Of a DNA stretch of 64,000 bases, positions 12,231 to 24,800 are shown piece after piece. A program made the translations under genes and the position numbers. The stretch comes from Eumeta japonica (taxonomy: Eukaryota; Arthropoda; Insecta; Lepidoptera; Psychidae). The stretch is taken from contig BGZK01001248.1 in the NCBI GenBank assembly GCA_005406025.1, positions 1 through 64,000 of the forward strand, read 5' to 3'. Position 1 is the stretch's first letter. Each line of letters starts with the position of its first letter. A model generated the notes under the pieces. That model was not told the DNA's origin and made no database searches. It saw only the letters and a program-made list of their open reading frames with translations.

Positions 12231-13201
12231 ATCATGAAACCAGAAATGATCTCCTGTTTCCTATTGTGGTGCTGTTTGATCTATCCTGATCGCGATCTCT
12301 TTTAAAATGATAATTCCATAAGTTTGGAAGTTGTACAACAAGTTGGGAATAGAAAATTGAAGTTGATACACCGTGTTCCAAGAAACGGCGGCGGCGCACG
12401 CGCACTTGTTTATTAAATTTTTGACTCATCAACAGATCAGACTTGGAATTCGATATAGTGATATATACGATATGACGCGGGGCTTGTCAGCACGATAGCG
12501 TCTACAATTCTTAATAGATCTTATTGAAACCCAACATTCTGTGGACGATTCCAAATGTTGAGTTCAAGTACTCGTATGAGCCAAATCGGACAACTAGCTT
12601 AGAAATTACAGCATTTTAAAATTTTGAAAATCCGAAAATTACATATGTCATATGAAAATGAAATGAAATCTACTTCCATTTCGGCTACCGAATGGCTTTT
12701 TTAAATGTGAAACTTCTTTAATATTCAGTATACAAAATGACGAGACATGTCAAGTGATGGATATAATATGTATTCTCGCTCGCCTGTGGAAATTTAAAAT
12801 AGTTCCAATTTCGAGATCATGTGTTTTTAATAGGAAAGAATATGCTAATAATATTTAAAACGAAAAAAGTGGGGCTTTAAAGCCTTTAAATCTGGTATAA
12901 AAAGACTGTTGGATGAGAGCAGCAGAATGATTCATTAAAATAAGGTGTCACCAATTATATTGATCTTCTGAACTTAACGGCTGACAATTGTTGTCCTGTG
13001 CTAGGGTGTATCTGTTGCGTGTCCCATGAAATCCATTTGACAATCACAGCTTGGAAATTGAGAGAATACTGAATTAGTGTTTTCAATTAACATTTATCAT
13101 TTCGTATGAAATGACAAACTGTCGAAGGGCTGGTCAGTTGTTAATAATCAGTTTCATCCTATTAAATTCGTATTCTGTTGTAGGTCCGTTTAAAAAACGT
13201 C

Positions 13202-13366
13202 TCATGTGACAATTTCCACACGGCCCTCCGAGGGCCGGGCGGCGTCGAGTCGCTTGTGCGGGCCGGTGGGCGTGAAGGGCCGGCGCGCCGTCCACGCCTC
13301 TGGGACCATCGATCGAATGTTTGGATCCGCGCCGTTCTCGCCGACCGCCAGTGTACCGCCGAACAC
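13202..13366 (-). repeat. GC-rich transposon fragment with a short open frame
   Basis: This stretch is far more GC-rich than its surroundings and is open on the minus strand (…GGTLAVGENGADPNIRSMVP…, ending in TGA at 13202) and on plus. The abrupt composition change, and its position directly against a LINE 3' end with AAATC repeats, suggest a piece of mobile element rather than a host exon; there are no splice sites of note. The protein is not recognised. Confidence 0.4.
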
Positions 13367-13660
13367 GATCAAATCAAATCAAATCAAAAATATCTTTATT
13401 TCGTAGGCAATGAAAATACACTTGAAATGCGTCATTAATAAATTCTTATCGATATTAGCACCCATACCAAGTGCTGATTCACCGAGAGAAGAATGGGCAA
13501 GAAACTCAAGGGTTGCTCTTTTTACTCATCGATATGAAGGATTGAGTAATTAATAATTTAGTTGACATTTAAAAATAATATGAAGTAATGTAATAGTCAA
13601 GCAGTTCAATCCCATATTATAAAAGCGCACACACAGCCCCATAAATGATTTATGAATTTT
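13367..13660 (-). repeat. 3' end of a non-LTR retrotransposon (LINE) with (GATTT)n tail
   Basis: Read on the minus strand, the element ends in '..cattgcctacgaaataaag', which contains AATAAA, followed by a GATTTGATTTGATTTG tail (13390-13367). Two further copies of the same end are at 37443-37680 (longer tail) and 42878-42965. Lines before the tail ('acccataccaagtgctgattcac') match the 37.5-kb copy. The copy is 5'-truncated, as is usual for LINEs; the clade (CR1 or Jockey type) is an inference. Confidence 0.7.
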
Positions 13661-15556
13661 GCTTAGACGGGTTTTACGAGCAACAAGATCGTTCTTATGT
13701 CGTGTTAATGTTGTGGATGGCGCTCCTTTTTTGGTACGATTCTATTATTCTATATGTCCAGAGTATACTGGTCTATTGAACGAAAATTTAAAAAAATATG
13801 TTTATAAATCATTATGAATTTGAAAATATTGTAGGAAATCTATTTCATCTTATCACACGAGGTAGAAGTGTTGCCATTATCATCAACAGATACTCCGACT
13901 CACGAACAAAAAACAAAGCATGCGTCTGTTTATGCACAACCGAAGACGGCTACAATTAATATATAATTTTTATTTCGGCCCATCAGGAATAGGGCGAGAT
14001 TTTTATTTTAAAAATCACTATTTTTGTTTCTACACTCATAAATCTATATAATTATAGTTGTGAAATGAGTACTTTGGGAAAAGTATGCATGGCCGAAAGG
14101 AGTTTTGAATTCGATAATAAAATACCAGATGGAGTCCTTTGTACGGAATAAGTTCCAAGTGACAAGTTAAAGGTAAAAAAAAGCCTTGTTATTAACATTA
14201 ATTTTACAACACATACGGCAAATGCGAGCCGAACGAGGTGTTCCTTGATGTCGCATCAGAGGCTGCCTAACCTACCACACTGTCATTTCGGCTTTGCAGT
14301 TCTTTCGAGTATAACGGAAAATTCTAATCTAGTTAATTTTCTATTTGCAAATTTACCAAAGAATCATATTCCGGTCGGGCCGTTGCGCTATCTGTTTTTT
14401 GGTGTGAATCATTTTTGAGTTTTTTGCGTCTCCTAAAAAGAAAGCTATCGATTCGCCATACAGATGCGCCGGCGCAGCCCTCCGTGCGCCGCGGGCCGTG
14501 GCGTTATCGCGTTACAATTTCGACCAATTCACACTGCGATTCGAAAGCCATTGTCAGTATTTTTTATGACATTTTCGATAAAAAGTAACCCCTTAAAAAT
14601 GCAGTCAAGCGCGTTTTTGTAGCGGATTTGCGGTTCTGTGCTATTTTTCATTTTTAGAGTTGTATCTTACGGCGCATTACGTCAAAAAGGATGTTATTAT
14701 CCTTAAAAACTTGTATTACAATCAAGCGACTACGACGACAACCGACAACAAAAGAAACCGACTATTTGTAAGTTTTGTTTTTATTTCATATCGTATAATT
14801 ATCCGAAATTCCTCTAGAAATGATAAACGCATAAAAACATGTGACCCTAACGAACAAAATTAATAAATCCCTATTAAAAAAGAACCCTAAAAATCTGATT
14901 AACTATATTTAATCCAAAAACTACATATTTCGTTGCGTAGCAGAAAAAAAAACATCAAAAAGTGTATCAATAGCCCCAATCAATGGCAGCAGAAAATCAA
15001 TAGCGTTCGCACCTGGGGTTTAAAATCGAAAGAAAAAAAAAACTAAGCCCACCCTTCCCTTATAAAGGGGTTTTGTTGTAAAGGGGGCCTTTTTTTTATA
15101 ACAAAAGCAATTTTTTTCGTATAAAAAATTCGCGCTCATCCGTTACTCGCGGCTTCCGGTGCATTTGAGTCTTTTTTTTTTAAGTAAAACATCTGTCGCG
15201 ATCGCAGCGCCAGAGATTAACGCTTTAGGCGGCCTTCTTAGGAACGAGCACCACAGAACGACGTCTCTGTACGTTAACAAAGATTTTTAAACCTATCAAC
15301 CGGCTACAGCTTCGTTTGTGTTACTTTAAAATAAATTCCTATGTTATTAGAATGTATGTACAGACCAACGTCTATCGTCACAAAGTGTGAGCTATAATTG
15401 TTACCCGCGGCTTTGCGTGTTATCAATATTTTTGACATAATAAGCGATGCTAGGTGAGTTTATAATTTGGTAAGTATTTATAAATATGTAATACTGTTTT
15501 ATAAATATATACATATTTATAAATACATATGAAATTAGTTGGTCGTTAACTATGTT

Positions 15557-15560
<4 letters not shown>
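13661..15560. other. intergenic with scattered GC-rich scraps
   Basis: No supportable gene. A CpG-rich scrap lies at 14465-14525. At 15225-15283 the minus strand reads a short open frame ending LVPKKAA and stop, followed within 60 bases by an A-run (plus-strand T-run at 15170-15180), which could be a tiny 3' piece of a retrocopied mRNA. Neither is convincing. Confidence 0.35.

Positions 15561-15616
<56 letters not shown>
15561..15616. repeat. (AT)28 microsatellite
   Basis: An uninterrupted AT dinucleotide run of 56 bases, flanked by 'gttatac' and 'gtgtacta'. The run also gives an apparent poly(YI) ORF that is not a gene. Confidence 0.95.
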
Positions 15617-15619
<3 letters not shown>

Positions 15620-15620
<1 letters not shown>

Positions 15621-18600
15621 ACTACGTATACGTGGATGTATCCGTGTGTCTGACCGTACATTCAAAAATACAGAATGTATCCTTTTTTTAATTTTAGCAA
15701 ATACCACTGACAAGATTTTAACTCAAGACTGCTCTTCAAAAAATGTTTTCGGTTTTACCTCATTGCGTAAGCCCATAAATACTTCGAGGGCCCGCACATA
15801 CTTGTGCTAGTGTTATACACCAAGTGTATTGACCATGAAGAGAACATGAGCACGCGCCGGTCACTTTGCGTGCTGGTGTTTGACCTTTAAACAAAATCAT
15901 CACCGAATCCCATCACCATGGGAATTGCGGCACTTTGAATTGTAGAAGCAAATGTATTGGCGCAATCCGAGTTCGTGGTATCGAGTTACTTCCTTCTTCA
16001 TCTGTACAACCGGTTGTCACGACAACTTCAACAACATTCCGGCCCAGTTGCAGCTCGTAAAAGTTACATAACCTGGGTGCATTGAGATTTCGCTTTAAGA
16101 GGACCACAACCATAAGGTAAATGCACTAGTCATAATTATGTGGAATTATCATTGATGTTCACTGCATCACAAAATTTCTTTTTAGTATAAATTTTGACTC
16201 GGAGAAGCTAAGATTTCCATGTGAGTTGTAATAGTGAGCTCTTGTCCAAATCTATACATATTTCATTCAACGATCTATATAAATAGGCAAAATCAAAACC
16301 TTTTGTATCTTATTCTTCTGTGTTCTCCAATCGATTTTTAAAATTATATTTAGTAGGTCTTGATGAGCTTTATTGTTATCAATGAAAATTATTGGGAGCA
16401 ATCAGTTTTTTTCGACACTCAATGCAAGAGTCGAAGTTTTAATTTAGAAGTACCTCTACGTCATAGTTCACTCTCCCAAAGTACAATCTACAATTTTGAC
16501 CATTTAGCGTTCAATATATCTGTTACACATAATTTCCTATGTATTTGTACACATTATGTGATGTGATGGATGTGAGGTGACTGTTGACCATAACATTAAT
16601 CACAAACAGAAATAATACAAATAATGATTACGAAAATAAAATAATTGTGAATTAAATGGAATAGTCGATGCTTTTCCTGGGGTTCGGGCTGTATCATTAT
16701 CATTTTTTTTTTAATTCAATTCTGAGATGAATAAATTCTAAAATAAATAGTGATCTCTATGCCATCTTATTCCATCTCTCGTTTCACTTATTGGTGGTAA
16801 AGCGAGTATTCGATTGCAATAATTGGGCTTTATGCTCGTATGTTCGTAATTACCTTTAATTCCCTTATCAATTTGATTGTATTTTTCTTATAATATTTCA
16901 TTTGTAAGCCAGTGCAATTCAGTCAATATGAAAAAGTGAATGACACAAATATTTTATCCATGTAATTCAAAGCCATTTTACAGCCATTAATGACAAAAGA
17001 ATTACGAGCTATCAAAGTTAGTTTGTCGTTAACTCATTTGCGGAATCTTGTCCTTTGCCTATTCCTTATATTTTTAATTAATATTTTTGTAAATCATAAA
17101 CAATATTAATATATTATGATTAATATGAACCTGAAGTTACAGTACTTAACTCTGTTATCATCGTATAAAACCAGAATTACTGAGTTTTTGATCATAAAAA
17201 ACGTCATCTTCGAAATCAAATTTATTTGCAGACGGTTGATTGTATTATAGTGAACTGGCTCAAAGCAAAGACAAAAAAAAAACATGTACAAAACCAGTAC
17301 CATAATAATTTGAGTAAGCTTGAGTCAATAGTAGAGACAATCAAAAATTTTAGTAAGAGATTATAGATTTAGGTACGTCTAAAGTCTTCATTTCTCATTC
17401 TTAGCCAATAAATATTAATTTATTTTCTTGGATAAATTTAAGCTTTTTACATTAAAAGCTTTTACAGAAACCCTCCACCAGCAGTCACAGAAAGCGCCAA
17501 CTATTTTATACTTCAAATGATGATTTAGTATTTTAGTTTTTATTTGATTCATGCCGATTTTGAAATTTCTCAACCTAAGTTTGATGTAATTTTGAGCTTT
17601 AAGCCAATTAAAGGATACAATAATTTAGGTTGTTCAGTGCTCACAATAAGCTTCGATTGAAAAACCGTTTTAAGGAGTACTAACTATTTTTGTGTGGTTA
17701 AATTTCAATTGCTTTGGTCTTTCTATCATATTCACCGGCTCATTATTTAAGTTTTGCACGATTTACAACTGAAATAAATATGAATATCAATGTTTGTCAA
17801 AATACAAATGTTTGTCAAAAATAAGGTTTCGGTAGTTGTCAAAATTATAACTAATATATCAGAATCAGCTTTGACAAAGTTGTTGCTAAATATATGAAAA
17901 GTTGGCCATTATAAAATACAGTATTCAAAATGCGAAAGATATTTCACAAATAATAAACAAATTAGATGTGAATTACGTTCTGACATTAACAATTCAAATT
18001 ATAGTTTTTTTTTTTAATTTATAATGAGAAGTATTTTTTTTTCATTCCAACAATGACCTAGACAGCAACTCAAATACAAATAGAATATAAAAAATGGAAA
18101 CATTTAAATGCAAAATTATTGTAATATTTTCTTTTCAAACCATGCTCATGGACAGAAATATACCAATAAATAGCTTCGAATAATTGTCATTCATGAAATT
18201 CTACGAAACAATGACCTAAAGTTAAAAACACTATTAGTTGGTTTATTTTTTAATAGTAAATTCGTATTTTAGTTGCGCAAAGTCCTTTTGATATATAATT
18301 ATTGTCGAAATAATTTTGTTTTTTTTTATTACAATCAGCGGAAATTTAAAACTTGCTTTTTATTTTGCTTGTTTAACCCCTTAAACGCGCGGATATTAGC
18401 TGGGATAATTACGTTGCGGTCGTGCAAAAAAATAAATATAGGGAAATAAAAATGCGATTCATTGATATTGTACACTCTAAATTTAGCATTAATGATATTG
18501 AAACTGTGATTTCAGTTAAGCGTGAAAATGACAATAGAATAAATAGTATTAAATAAGAATCGCTTTTAAAGTTGTTTGTTATTAACTAAAAATAGCATCC

Positions 18601-18628
18601 TTTTGGAATTCACTAAAACTTTCAAGGT
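15620..18628. other. intergenic, no gene seen
   Basis: AT-rich sequence. The stretch 15900-16110 is more GC-balanced and open on the minus strand for 66 codons, but it lacks splice sites and any recognisable motif, so it is treated as repeat-derived or chance. Nothing else stands out. Confidence 0.4.
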
Positions 18629-18770
18629 GTCGCGCCGACGTCAGTCCGGCAACATTTTCGCGGGCTTCTCGACAGATTTGCGCATGCGCGGAGGACGTCG
18701 TAAACGGCGGGAGCTTCCAAGTGCCCTTTTTAAAAAGTATCACAAAAAATGGCCGGCCAAGTGGCAGTAA
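18629..18770 (+). promoter_or_regulatory. CpG-rich promoter-like block with NRF-1-type palindrome and a possible start codon
   Basis: A sharp CpG-rich island contains GCGCATGCGC (18680-18689), the palindromic site bound by NRF-1-type factors (erect wing in flies), plus a GACGTC core. It is followed on the plus strand by ATG at 18749 in a good context (CAAAAAATGG) reading MAGQVA up to a possible donor GTAAAT at 18767. If real, this would be the first exon of a plus-strand gene. I could not find a matching downstream exon, so the gene remains unproven and the block may be only a promoter or a mobile promoter-like repeat. Confidence 0.3.
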
Positions 18771-20059
18771 ATTCGTTGTTATTTAAGAACTTAACTCTAG
18801 ACATTATTATCGTTGTTTTTAGGTCAGGTTTTAATCAATTGTCTGTTGGGACATGTTCTTTCTTCTATATTTCCGTTTTGGATCGGCGGGCTTGCATCTT
18901 AATTTCGCCGCGCTGGCTCAGTGATGGGTCGGAGGCTGTTGACGACGGTTGTCACCAATGTGGTGACAACCTTAAAGTGATTTTATAATAACTGTCGAAA
19001 TATGTGCCATTAGTTGATTTTTTTTGCTTAAAATTTTTTTTAGCTCCTGTTATATGTATAGTGTGCCCCGCCCAGAAATATTTACTTTTAATATTTAGCC
19101 ACCAAACTAAGTAGCGGCTAACACGACATCTGCGCTATAAATTTCATTTGTCTTGTAGTTTTTGAATATAATGCCTGTGACACACGGACAGGCGGACGGA
19201 CGTACGAACTTCCTTCAAACATCATGATACATATGGATGTTAACGTAAAAACTGTCAGAATAGCTTTTTGGATCCTCAGATCCTAAAATTAAGACTGTGA
19301 ACCGAAATACAACCTCTAACGTCGATGTCTGATGAAAAGTGGTATTTCTAAAAATTTTCGAAAATCCAGTAGAAATTTTTAAAATTTTTCGATTATCTTA
19401 GAGAGAAGTAAGAAATAAACCTTGAAAAATTTTCTTACAGACGATTAGTGTTTGAGTCTCGGGCGCTTTTTGTAAATTTTAACCGAGTACATTTTAAGAT
19501 TACTGTGACTATTAAGTTAAGAGGCTCGTTTATTCTTAGAAAAGGGATCCAGGATAGTTTTATTTGATATGTGCCACTCGATGGAATTAATTCCTTCACG
19601 ATATCGCATTTAGTGCATGTTACAGTTGGAGTGCACTATCTGGTATTATACAAAACGTCTCGATATTATAAAGAAGCCAAATTCGATGCAGCGATGTTTT
19701 GTGATCACCTCATCGATTGCATTTAAAGCAACATTGTCGATAATTATTTTGTATAATTTCTAAGTGCATAATTTACCAGTGTTTTTATGTTATTTTAATT
19801 CCGTATCTAGTATGCGAATTATTTTTTAAATCTGTTTGTTATAAAACAATGGAAATAAACGAATTGAGATTTCATCTAAGCCTCAAAGTACTCACTTCGA
19901 CACACACGCCCGAGATTGGTCTTATAAATACATTAAAATGTACTAAAGTCGTGTAGTAGCTTCGTTTATCAGTAATATAAGACGCTCAGTCTTATATTAA
20001 CAAGATTAGTGATAGGAGTATTGCCCAAGTGCATTTTGGTTGGGGACATCTGGTATTTC

Positions 20060-20330
20060 ATAAAACGACAATTTTTCACGCATGCGCTTCGCCTGTAACA
20101 TATTCATCTGCATCACGACCTATCGATGATGTCATGACTAGAAGTAGGTTTCTCTTAGGAGAGCGCACGCACTTGCTTGCACATGTGCTTGCCGTTCCAC
20201 GCGGGGCATTCTCACAGTCAGACACTTGGCTGCGAACCGGTCCCCGATCAGCTCGTGACGTCATCGTCTCCGCGCACCGAATGCTGCTAAAGCTTGTTAT
20301 TGCTGCCATTTTAAGTGTTCTGCTGGAATT
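20060..20330. promoter_or_regulatory. CpG-rich block with CRE and GCATGCGC motif
   Basis: This segment is GC-rich compared with both sides and holds CGCATGCGC (near 20079), a perfect CRE TGACGTCA (20256-20263) and several CpG-rich half-sites. On the minus strand an ATG in good context (20309, TTAAAATGG) opens a 77-codon frame beginning MAAITSFSSIRCAE; it is not recognised and its codons are not distinctive. It may be a promoter or the conserved end of a mobile element. Confidence 0.3.
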
Positions 20331-20639
20331 TTGTGTATGTGTGAATGTTTCCTTTTCGGATTGGTTTATAAAATGGTTTTTTTTTCTAATTGGAATATGT
20401 CCATTGAATTAATCGATATTAATAAACTTTTTAAAAACTTCATTTATATATCTGAAATATTTTTTTTATTGGTAACAGAGTTTATTTCATATTGATCACA
20501 TACACCAGTAAGATATATTATTTTATGCTATGAAATAATGCATTAATGTATATCAATATCAAGTGCTAATCTATGAATTGGTATAATAATTAATACGTCT
20601 TTGTTACATTTATTTAATAGCGTATTCGTCTAAACGTCC

Positions 20640-20920
20640 CTCACCCGAACTACGGGGGCTGGTGGCCCGTGTCTAGCGCACCTTTATCGAATTTAAAGAT
20701 ACTGGGTACGTAGGAGAGTTGAGAAATGAGTCTTTGAGTAAATTAGCCACCCGTTCCACGCCTCAGATACGATGTTAAGCCGCCAGTCACGGGCTCGTCT
20801 CCGCATTAGTCTCAACCGTCACAGCGGTCTAGGATCCAACCCGTACTGGGCCAGCCAGCCTCAATTGCTAATCGGTCGGTCCTAGTTCTGGCTGTTGGAT
20901 TTGCCGGCCGCCGGTCATTC
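20640..20920. repeat. GC-rich repeat-like segment, unidentified
   Basis: A block of balanced base composition ('ccctcacccgaactacgggg', '..ccgttccacgcctcagatac', '..ccggccgccggtcattcttc') stands out from the AT-rich flanks. It has no long open frame and no splice sites. The character is that of an eroded retroelement 3' region; the family is not known to me. Confidence 0.3.
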
Positions 20921-21099
20921 TTCATGAAGAGTAGCAGGCGTGGTCCGATCTCAAGTCGCTCATGCGCACAATGCGTTGCCTATGTAGGACGCGATTTATC
21001 AATTCTGTACATGAGAGCCAGCATCGTTTTACATTTCGAATACTGGATAAATATAATTATGGAATTAGAAAAAAAATTAACAACAAATATTAATAGAAA

Positions 21100-21300
21100 G
21101 AGCACATGCATTTGTCATTGAGATAGTACACGGTCAGTTCTATCAGAATACTGATTTTCATCAAAATCGGTTCACCGGCGTCGAGTTATAAGAAAACGTA
21201 CAGACGGACAAACAGAAAGGAGCTTATCGTACCAAATTTGAATAAAATCGGTTCATCAGTTTAGCGGTGAATAAGCAAGAGATATATAGATACAAGTATA
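21100..21300 (+). repeat. remnant of a 'AAAATCGGTTCA / ACAGACGGACAAACAG' repeat
   Basis: The phrases 'atcaaaatcggttcaccggc' and 'gtacagacggacaaacagaa', and a second 'aaaatcggttcatcagttta', are typical of very common lepidopteran dispersed repeats. The copy is short and eroded. Confidence 0.5.
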
Positions 21301-21953
21301 CATAGGTATGTCTGCTTGTACGCGTGAAATGGAATCTATTGAATTGTTTTGCTTTTCAACATGACTACAAATGCCACTCTTTCTCATTTGCTTGCTTATT
21401 AAACTCTACCGAAATAAATCGATAAATTATCAAAAAAAATTAAACTCTATGTTAAATACAATTGTTTTTATGAATGTAGATTTAGTTTAGTATAATTATT
21501 TAATATCAAAATAGGTACGAATCCGAAAATCATTTAGCATTTGGTTAAATAAAAACAATTAAAATATTTTATTACACTTTTTTATTTATTTAATAGTGAA
21601 ACAGTCCGTGGTGTCGCCGGCCGACCGAAGATCGCGTAGCGACCCTGTAAAATAAAAAACAATACCTTTTTATTGTGTACTAGTTGCTGTCTGCGGCTTC
21701 GCCTGCGTCGACTAACTTAATGGTGATTATTCCGATTATAGCATATGTATGGAATTATTTTTTCTTTAAACACCTATATTTTTCACGGTCATTTTTTTCG
21801 AGTTTTGAGTTTTTTCTAGTTAGTAAATTGGTCTCACAATGACTCTAGTAACTTGGTTTTAGTCAACAAACTATGTAGTTTTTTTTAAAAAGGAGGTCAT
21901 GTATTATACTTAACTTCTAACTTAAATTATCCATAGTATTATATTTATTATAC

Positions 21954-22014
21954 ACGCATACTATGCATACACAAACATACACACACGCACGCACATACGC
22001 ACACACGCACACGA
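21954..22014. repeat. CA/CACG-rich microsatellite
   Basis: An imperfect repeat of CA, CACG and CATA units of about 60 bases. No other function is apparent. Confidence 0.85.
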
Positions 22015-22289
22015 ATAATTAAAAACATAAAATCATACTTTTAATTTCATTAATATCATAAAAATCCTATTGGAATATCGTTTTATTTAACAAAAATATT
22101 ATTTTGTTCTATTTTATTTCATTAAAAAATGAAGCTATCAGAAAGGACATATATGTAAATAAAATAAAAATAATAATATAATATTTCAGAATTACCTATA
22201 ACAACGCAATAAGATTTCTTTTCCACTCATTATTTATTTATTTAAACCATATAAATATGACATATGAACTTCCGCTATATCTTCTGCTA

Positions 22290-22800
22290 CTGTGTCATAG
22301 CGCTTTTCAGGGTCTACGAATTACCGTAGCAAAGCTCTTAAGACATTACAACTCTGTGGTGACGATCACTCTTAAGGGGTTAAGATTCTATTCTATTCAG
22401 ACAGTCGGAAGGGTCGAAGGCTCTGTCGTAGCGTGTGCATTTCCGGAATTCTGACTTCATGATAAGTATATTATTCAGGGTCTACGATTTTCCGTAGCAA
22501 CGGCATTTGGGGGCTACGACTCTCCTGCAGTGGAATGCTTTAGAGCTTGCAACTTGGCCGTAGCAACGGAGCCTTTAAATTATCGTAATAATAATTCGTT
22601 TGAAAAGCTACCAATCTAGAGTGGTAACGTTTTCAGAGCCTGAAAAACCTATGGTAAGTCTACAGACGCTACGAATCAATGGTCCCATCACTGTTTATAA
22701 TTTACGACTCTATGGTAACAATATTCTTCACAGATTATAATTCTACGATACCAGCAATCTTCTGAGGTTACGATTCTACAACCATTATTCAAAATTCACA
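22290..22800 (+). repeat. degenerate tandem repeat, 'TCTACGATT…CCGTAGCAA' unit
   Basis: The phrase 'tcagggtctacgaattaccg' followed by TAGCAA (about 22306) recurs with few changes at about 22475, and shorter variants follow ('gggggctacgactctcct', 'cttggccgtagcaacggagc', 'agattataattctacgatac', 'ttctgaggttacgattctac'). Spacing falls from about 170 to about 45 bases, so this looks like an old higher-order tandem array that has decayed. It has no sustained open frame. Confidence 0.55.
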
Positions 22801-23789
22801 ATTTTGAAGAATGATTTTTCAGGTTCAATCACAATAAATACCTTTCAAGACCACAAAACCTATCCTAGAAGATTTGCTGTTGAGATGAAGGTTTCGCCTT
22901 CGAAGTGATTCTTGGAATAGTCAAGAACTGGTCAAAACCTATTTTGGTTTGAGTCTTTGATAATGCGCCACAGATGTCGCGTTGTCGCAGATGACGAGCA
23001 AGAAAATTATATGCGCAAGAGTGAGCGTTCACTTTCTAACTATATCGCAAACGGTATCTCGCGTCACCCAAATACTAATACGAGATTGCTGGTTTGGGAT
23101 CACATTAACTTTTACATTACAACCCTCTGTGTTTTTTGTAAAGTATTCGCGTTGCGCGACTGTTGCATAGTGGTAAAATATATTTTTGGCAACACAAATA
23201 TAAAAAACGCCATACCGCCTGGAAAATATAAATAACACGTAAGAATAAAATAGACATAAAGACAAACATATGACAAAACCACCACAATTTTTGTATAATC
23301 TTGATTTCACTGTATTATTTCAGTTGACTACAGAAAAAAAAATCGGCTTTAATTTCCTGAACTAACAAGAAACGAATTGGCAAAATGTTTATCTTTTTGA
23401 TGGACAAATATTTCCAGCTATGAGCGGTATAAAGTCAGCTCGTTCAGAGGTTATGTTTTATCTTATGTGATGTATCAAATTATCGTCTATTTTCAAGTGA
23501 CACAAAAAAAAAGCTAAAAAGCAGTCTGTGTGGTTTAATGCTATCAAATTCCAGAAGATATTAAAATTTAAGCTATGTATATACACACATATAAGAATAA
23601 ACAAAAGCGAGCCCTAAGAAACGATTTTTGGAAATTCAATCCTAAAGGTTGGGGAATGAAAACCTGTTGTATGTTAGGCCAAAATTAGTATTATAACAAT
23701 AATCTGTGGGCGCGAACGAGAGGCTTTCAAAAATAGAGCCTTGGCTTCACCTTCATATTTCAGCGACTTTTCCTTCGATACTAGAAGCA

Positions 23790-24010
23790 TCTTACGTATT
23801 CATCCGAATCAGAACCGTGACCGATAGCAGGAACGGAACTGCACTCAAGACGAGAAATAGAATTAAAAGTCGAGATCGGGATTGAAATCGAGAAGGCTAA
23901 ATAGAGTGCGGGACCGGAATTAGAATCGAGAGCGTGACTGGAGTCGGAACGAGATCAAAATTAAAGCGAGATCGAGTTCGAGAATAGAAGAGATCGATAT
24001 CGAGACCAAG
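23790..24010 (+). repeat. GATCGAGATTGAAATCGAGA minisatellite
   Basis: A run of purine-rich units such as 'accgtgaccgatagcaggaa', 'cgagatcgggattgaaatcg' and 'gagtcggaacgagatcaaaa' varies around a 6- or 12-base theme (GAGATC/GGAATC). Similar arrays occur at 3470-3850, 36790-36890 and, inverted, at 52720-52800. The array has no start or splice signals. Confidence 0.65.
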
Positions 24011-24299
24011 ATAGCGATGAGTGTCCCGATTTCGTGATGAGGCGTTATGCGAGATGGAGCAACTCATTTTGTGTCCACGCAGACGGAGCCGCTGGCGAAA
24101 GCTTGTGTTTGTTGAATATACTTGAAATCGGTATTATCTTGAGAGATATAAAAATAGTGTAAAATTTGTATAAATAAGAATCGACAGTAAAAATGTTGTA
24201 AATAAAATGGGATGGTGTTATAACTTATCTGTTCCGACACAGTTATAAGGTAGTTCATTATTTCTGCAGCGACCGTTACCAAACTGCAGCCTCAAGATG

Positions 24300-24560
24300 T
24301 ACAAGTGCAACGCGATCACGCCGCGGCCGCGCACGCGCGCCCACTTCGTCCCCCTTTTACAATAAGTGAACAACATCGTCGCGCTGTTATTACACTTATC
24401 TGTTACATAATTATCATAAGTCGGAAACAAAATATATTAAACGACCCGGCCGCGCCAAAAACAAACTAAAAAGTTCGGCAGCCGGCCGGACCGCAAAGAC
24501 GTCGGCATTTTAAACTCGCGCAATATCGGCCGGGCGGAGCCGCGCCAGTTGAGATGTGAC
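24300..24560. other. CpG-rich segment downstream of let-7
   Basis: Two CpG-dense pieces (24315-24350 and 24440-24550) interrupt AT-rich DNA. They contain 'gccgcggccgcgcacgcgcg' and 'cagccggccggaccgcaaag'. No open frame or splice signal is supportable. They may be regulatory DNA or the 5' flank of the SINE that follows. Confidence 0.3.
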
Positions 24561-24587
24561 ACCGGCGAAATACCGGTACTTCACTGA

Positions 24588-24800
24588 CCGCAGTGGCTTA
24601 GCGACGATTAATAGCGCCGCATTTTAACCGGAAGGTATGGGGTTCGATCTTGCAGCGAACGAACTGACCGACGATCTCTTAATTAGAGATAATCCATACG
24701 CTTAAGCTGTCTGTCTCGGACGGTGTGAGCGCATAGGCGGCAGAGGGCGTCAACTGTCCCAAATCGAACCAGCGTGGTGCGCTTAAGACTCAGTCTACTC
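24588..24800 (+). repeat. tRNA-derived SINE
   Basis: The 5' part carries a box-A-like sequence (TGGCTTAGCGACGATTAA) and, about 45 bases later, a box-B-like GGGTTCGATCTT, the two internal promoter elements of RNA polymerase III. A non-tRNA body follows to about 24800. The match to a tRNA fold is too poor for a functional tRNA, so it is called a SINE. The family name is not known to me. Confidence 0.5.

Noticed and set aside
15225..15290. Short minus frame ending VVLVPKKAA followed by an A run, like a ribosomal-protein retrocopy.
   Set aside because: Only 13 to 30 codons, an upstream stop, and no match to a ribosomal protein I can name with confidence.
15401..15661. 86-codon minus frame with a long Tyr-Ile run.
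   Set aside because: It is the translation of the AT microsatellite.
19632..19655. A 14-base exact match to miR-277 (TGCACTATCTGGTA) with a TAGTGCA/TGCACTA inverted repeat nearby.
   Set aside because: The seed region is not conserved (AGTGCA instead of AATGCA), pairing does not extend to a precursor-length stem, and one such match in 64 kb against all known microRNAs is not surprising.
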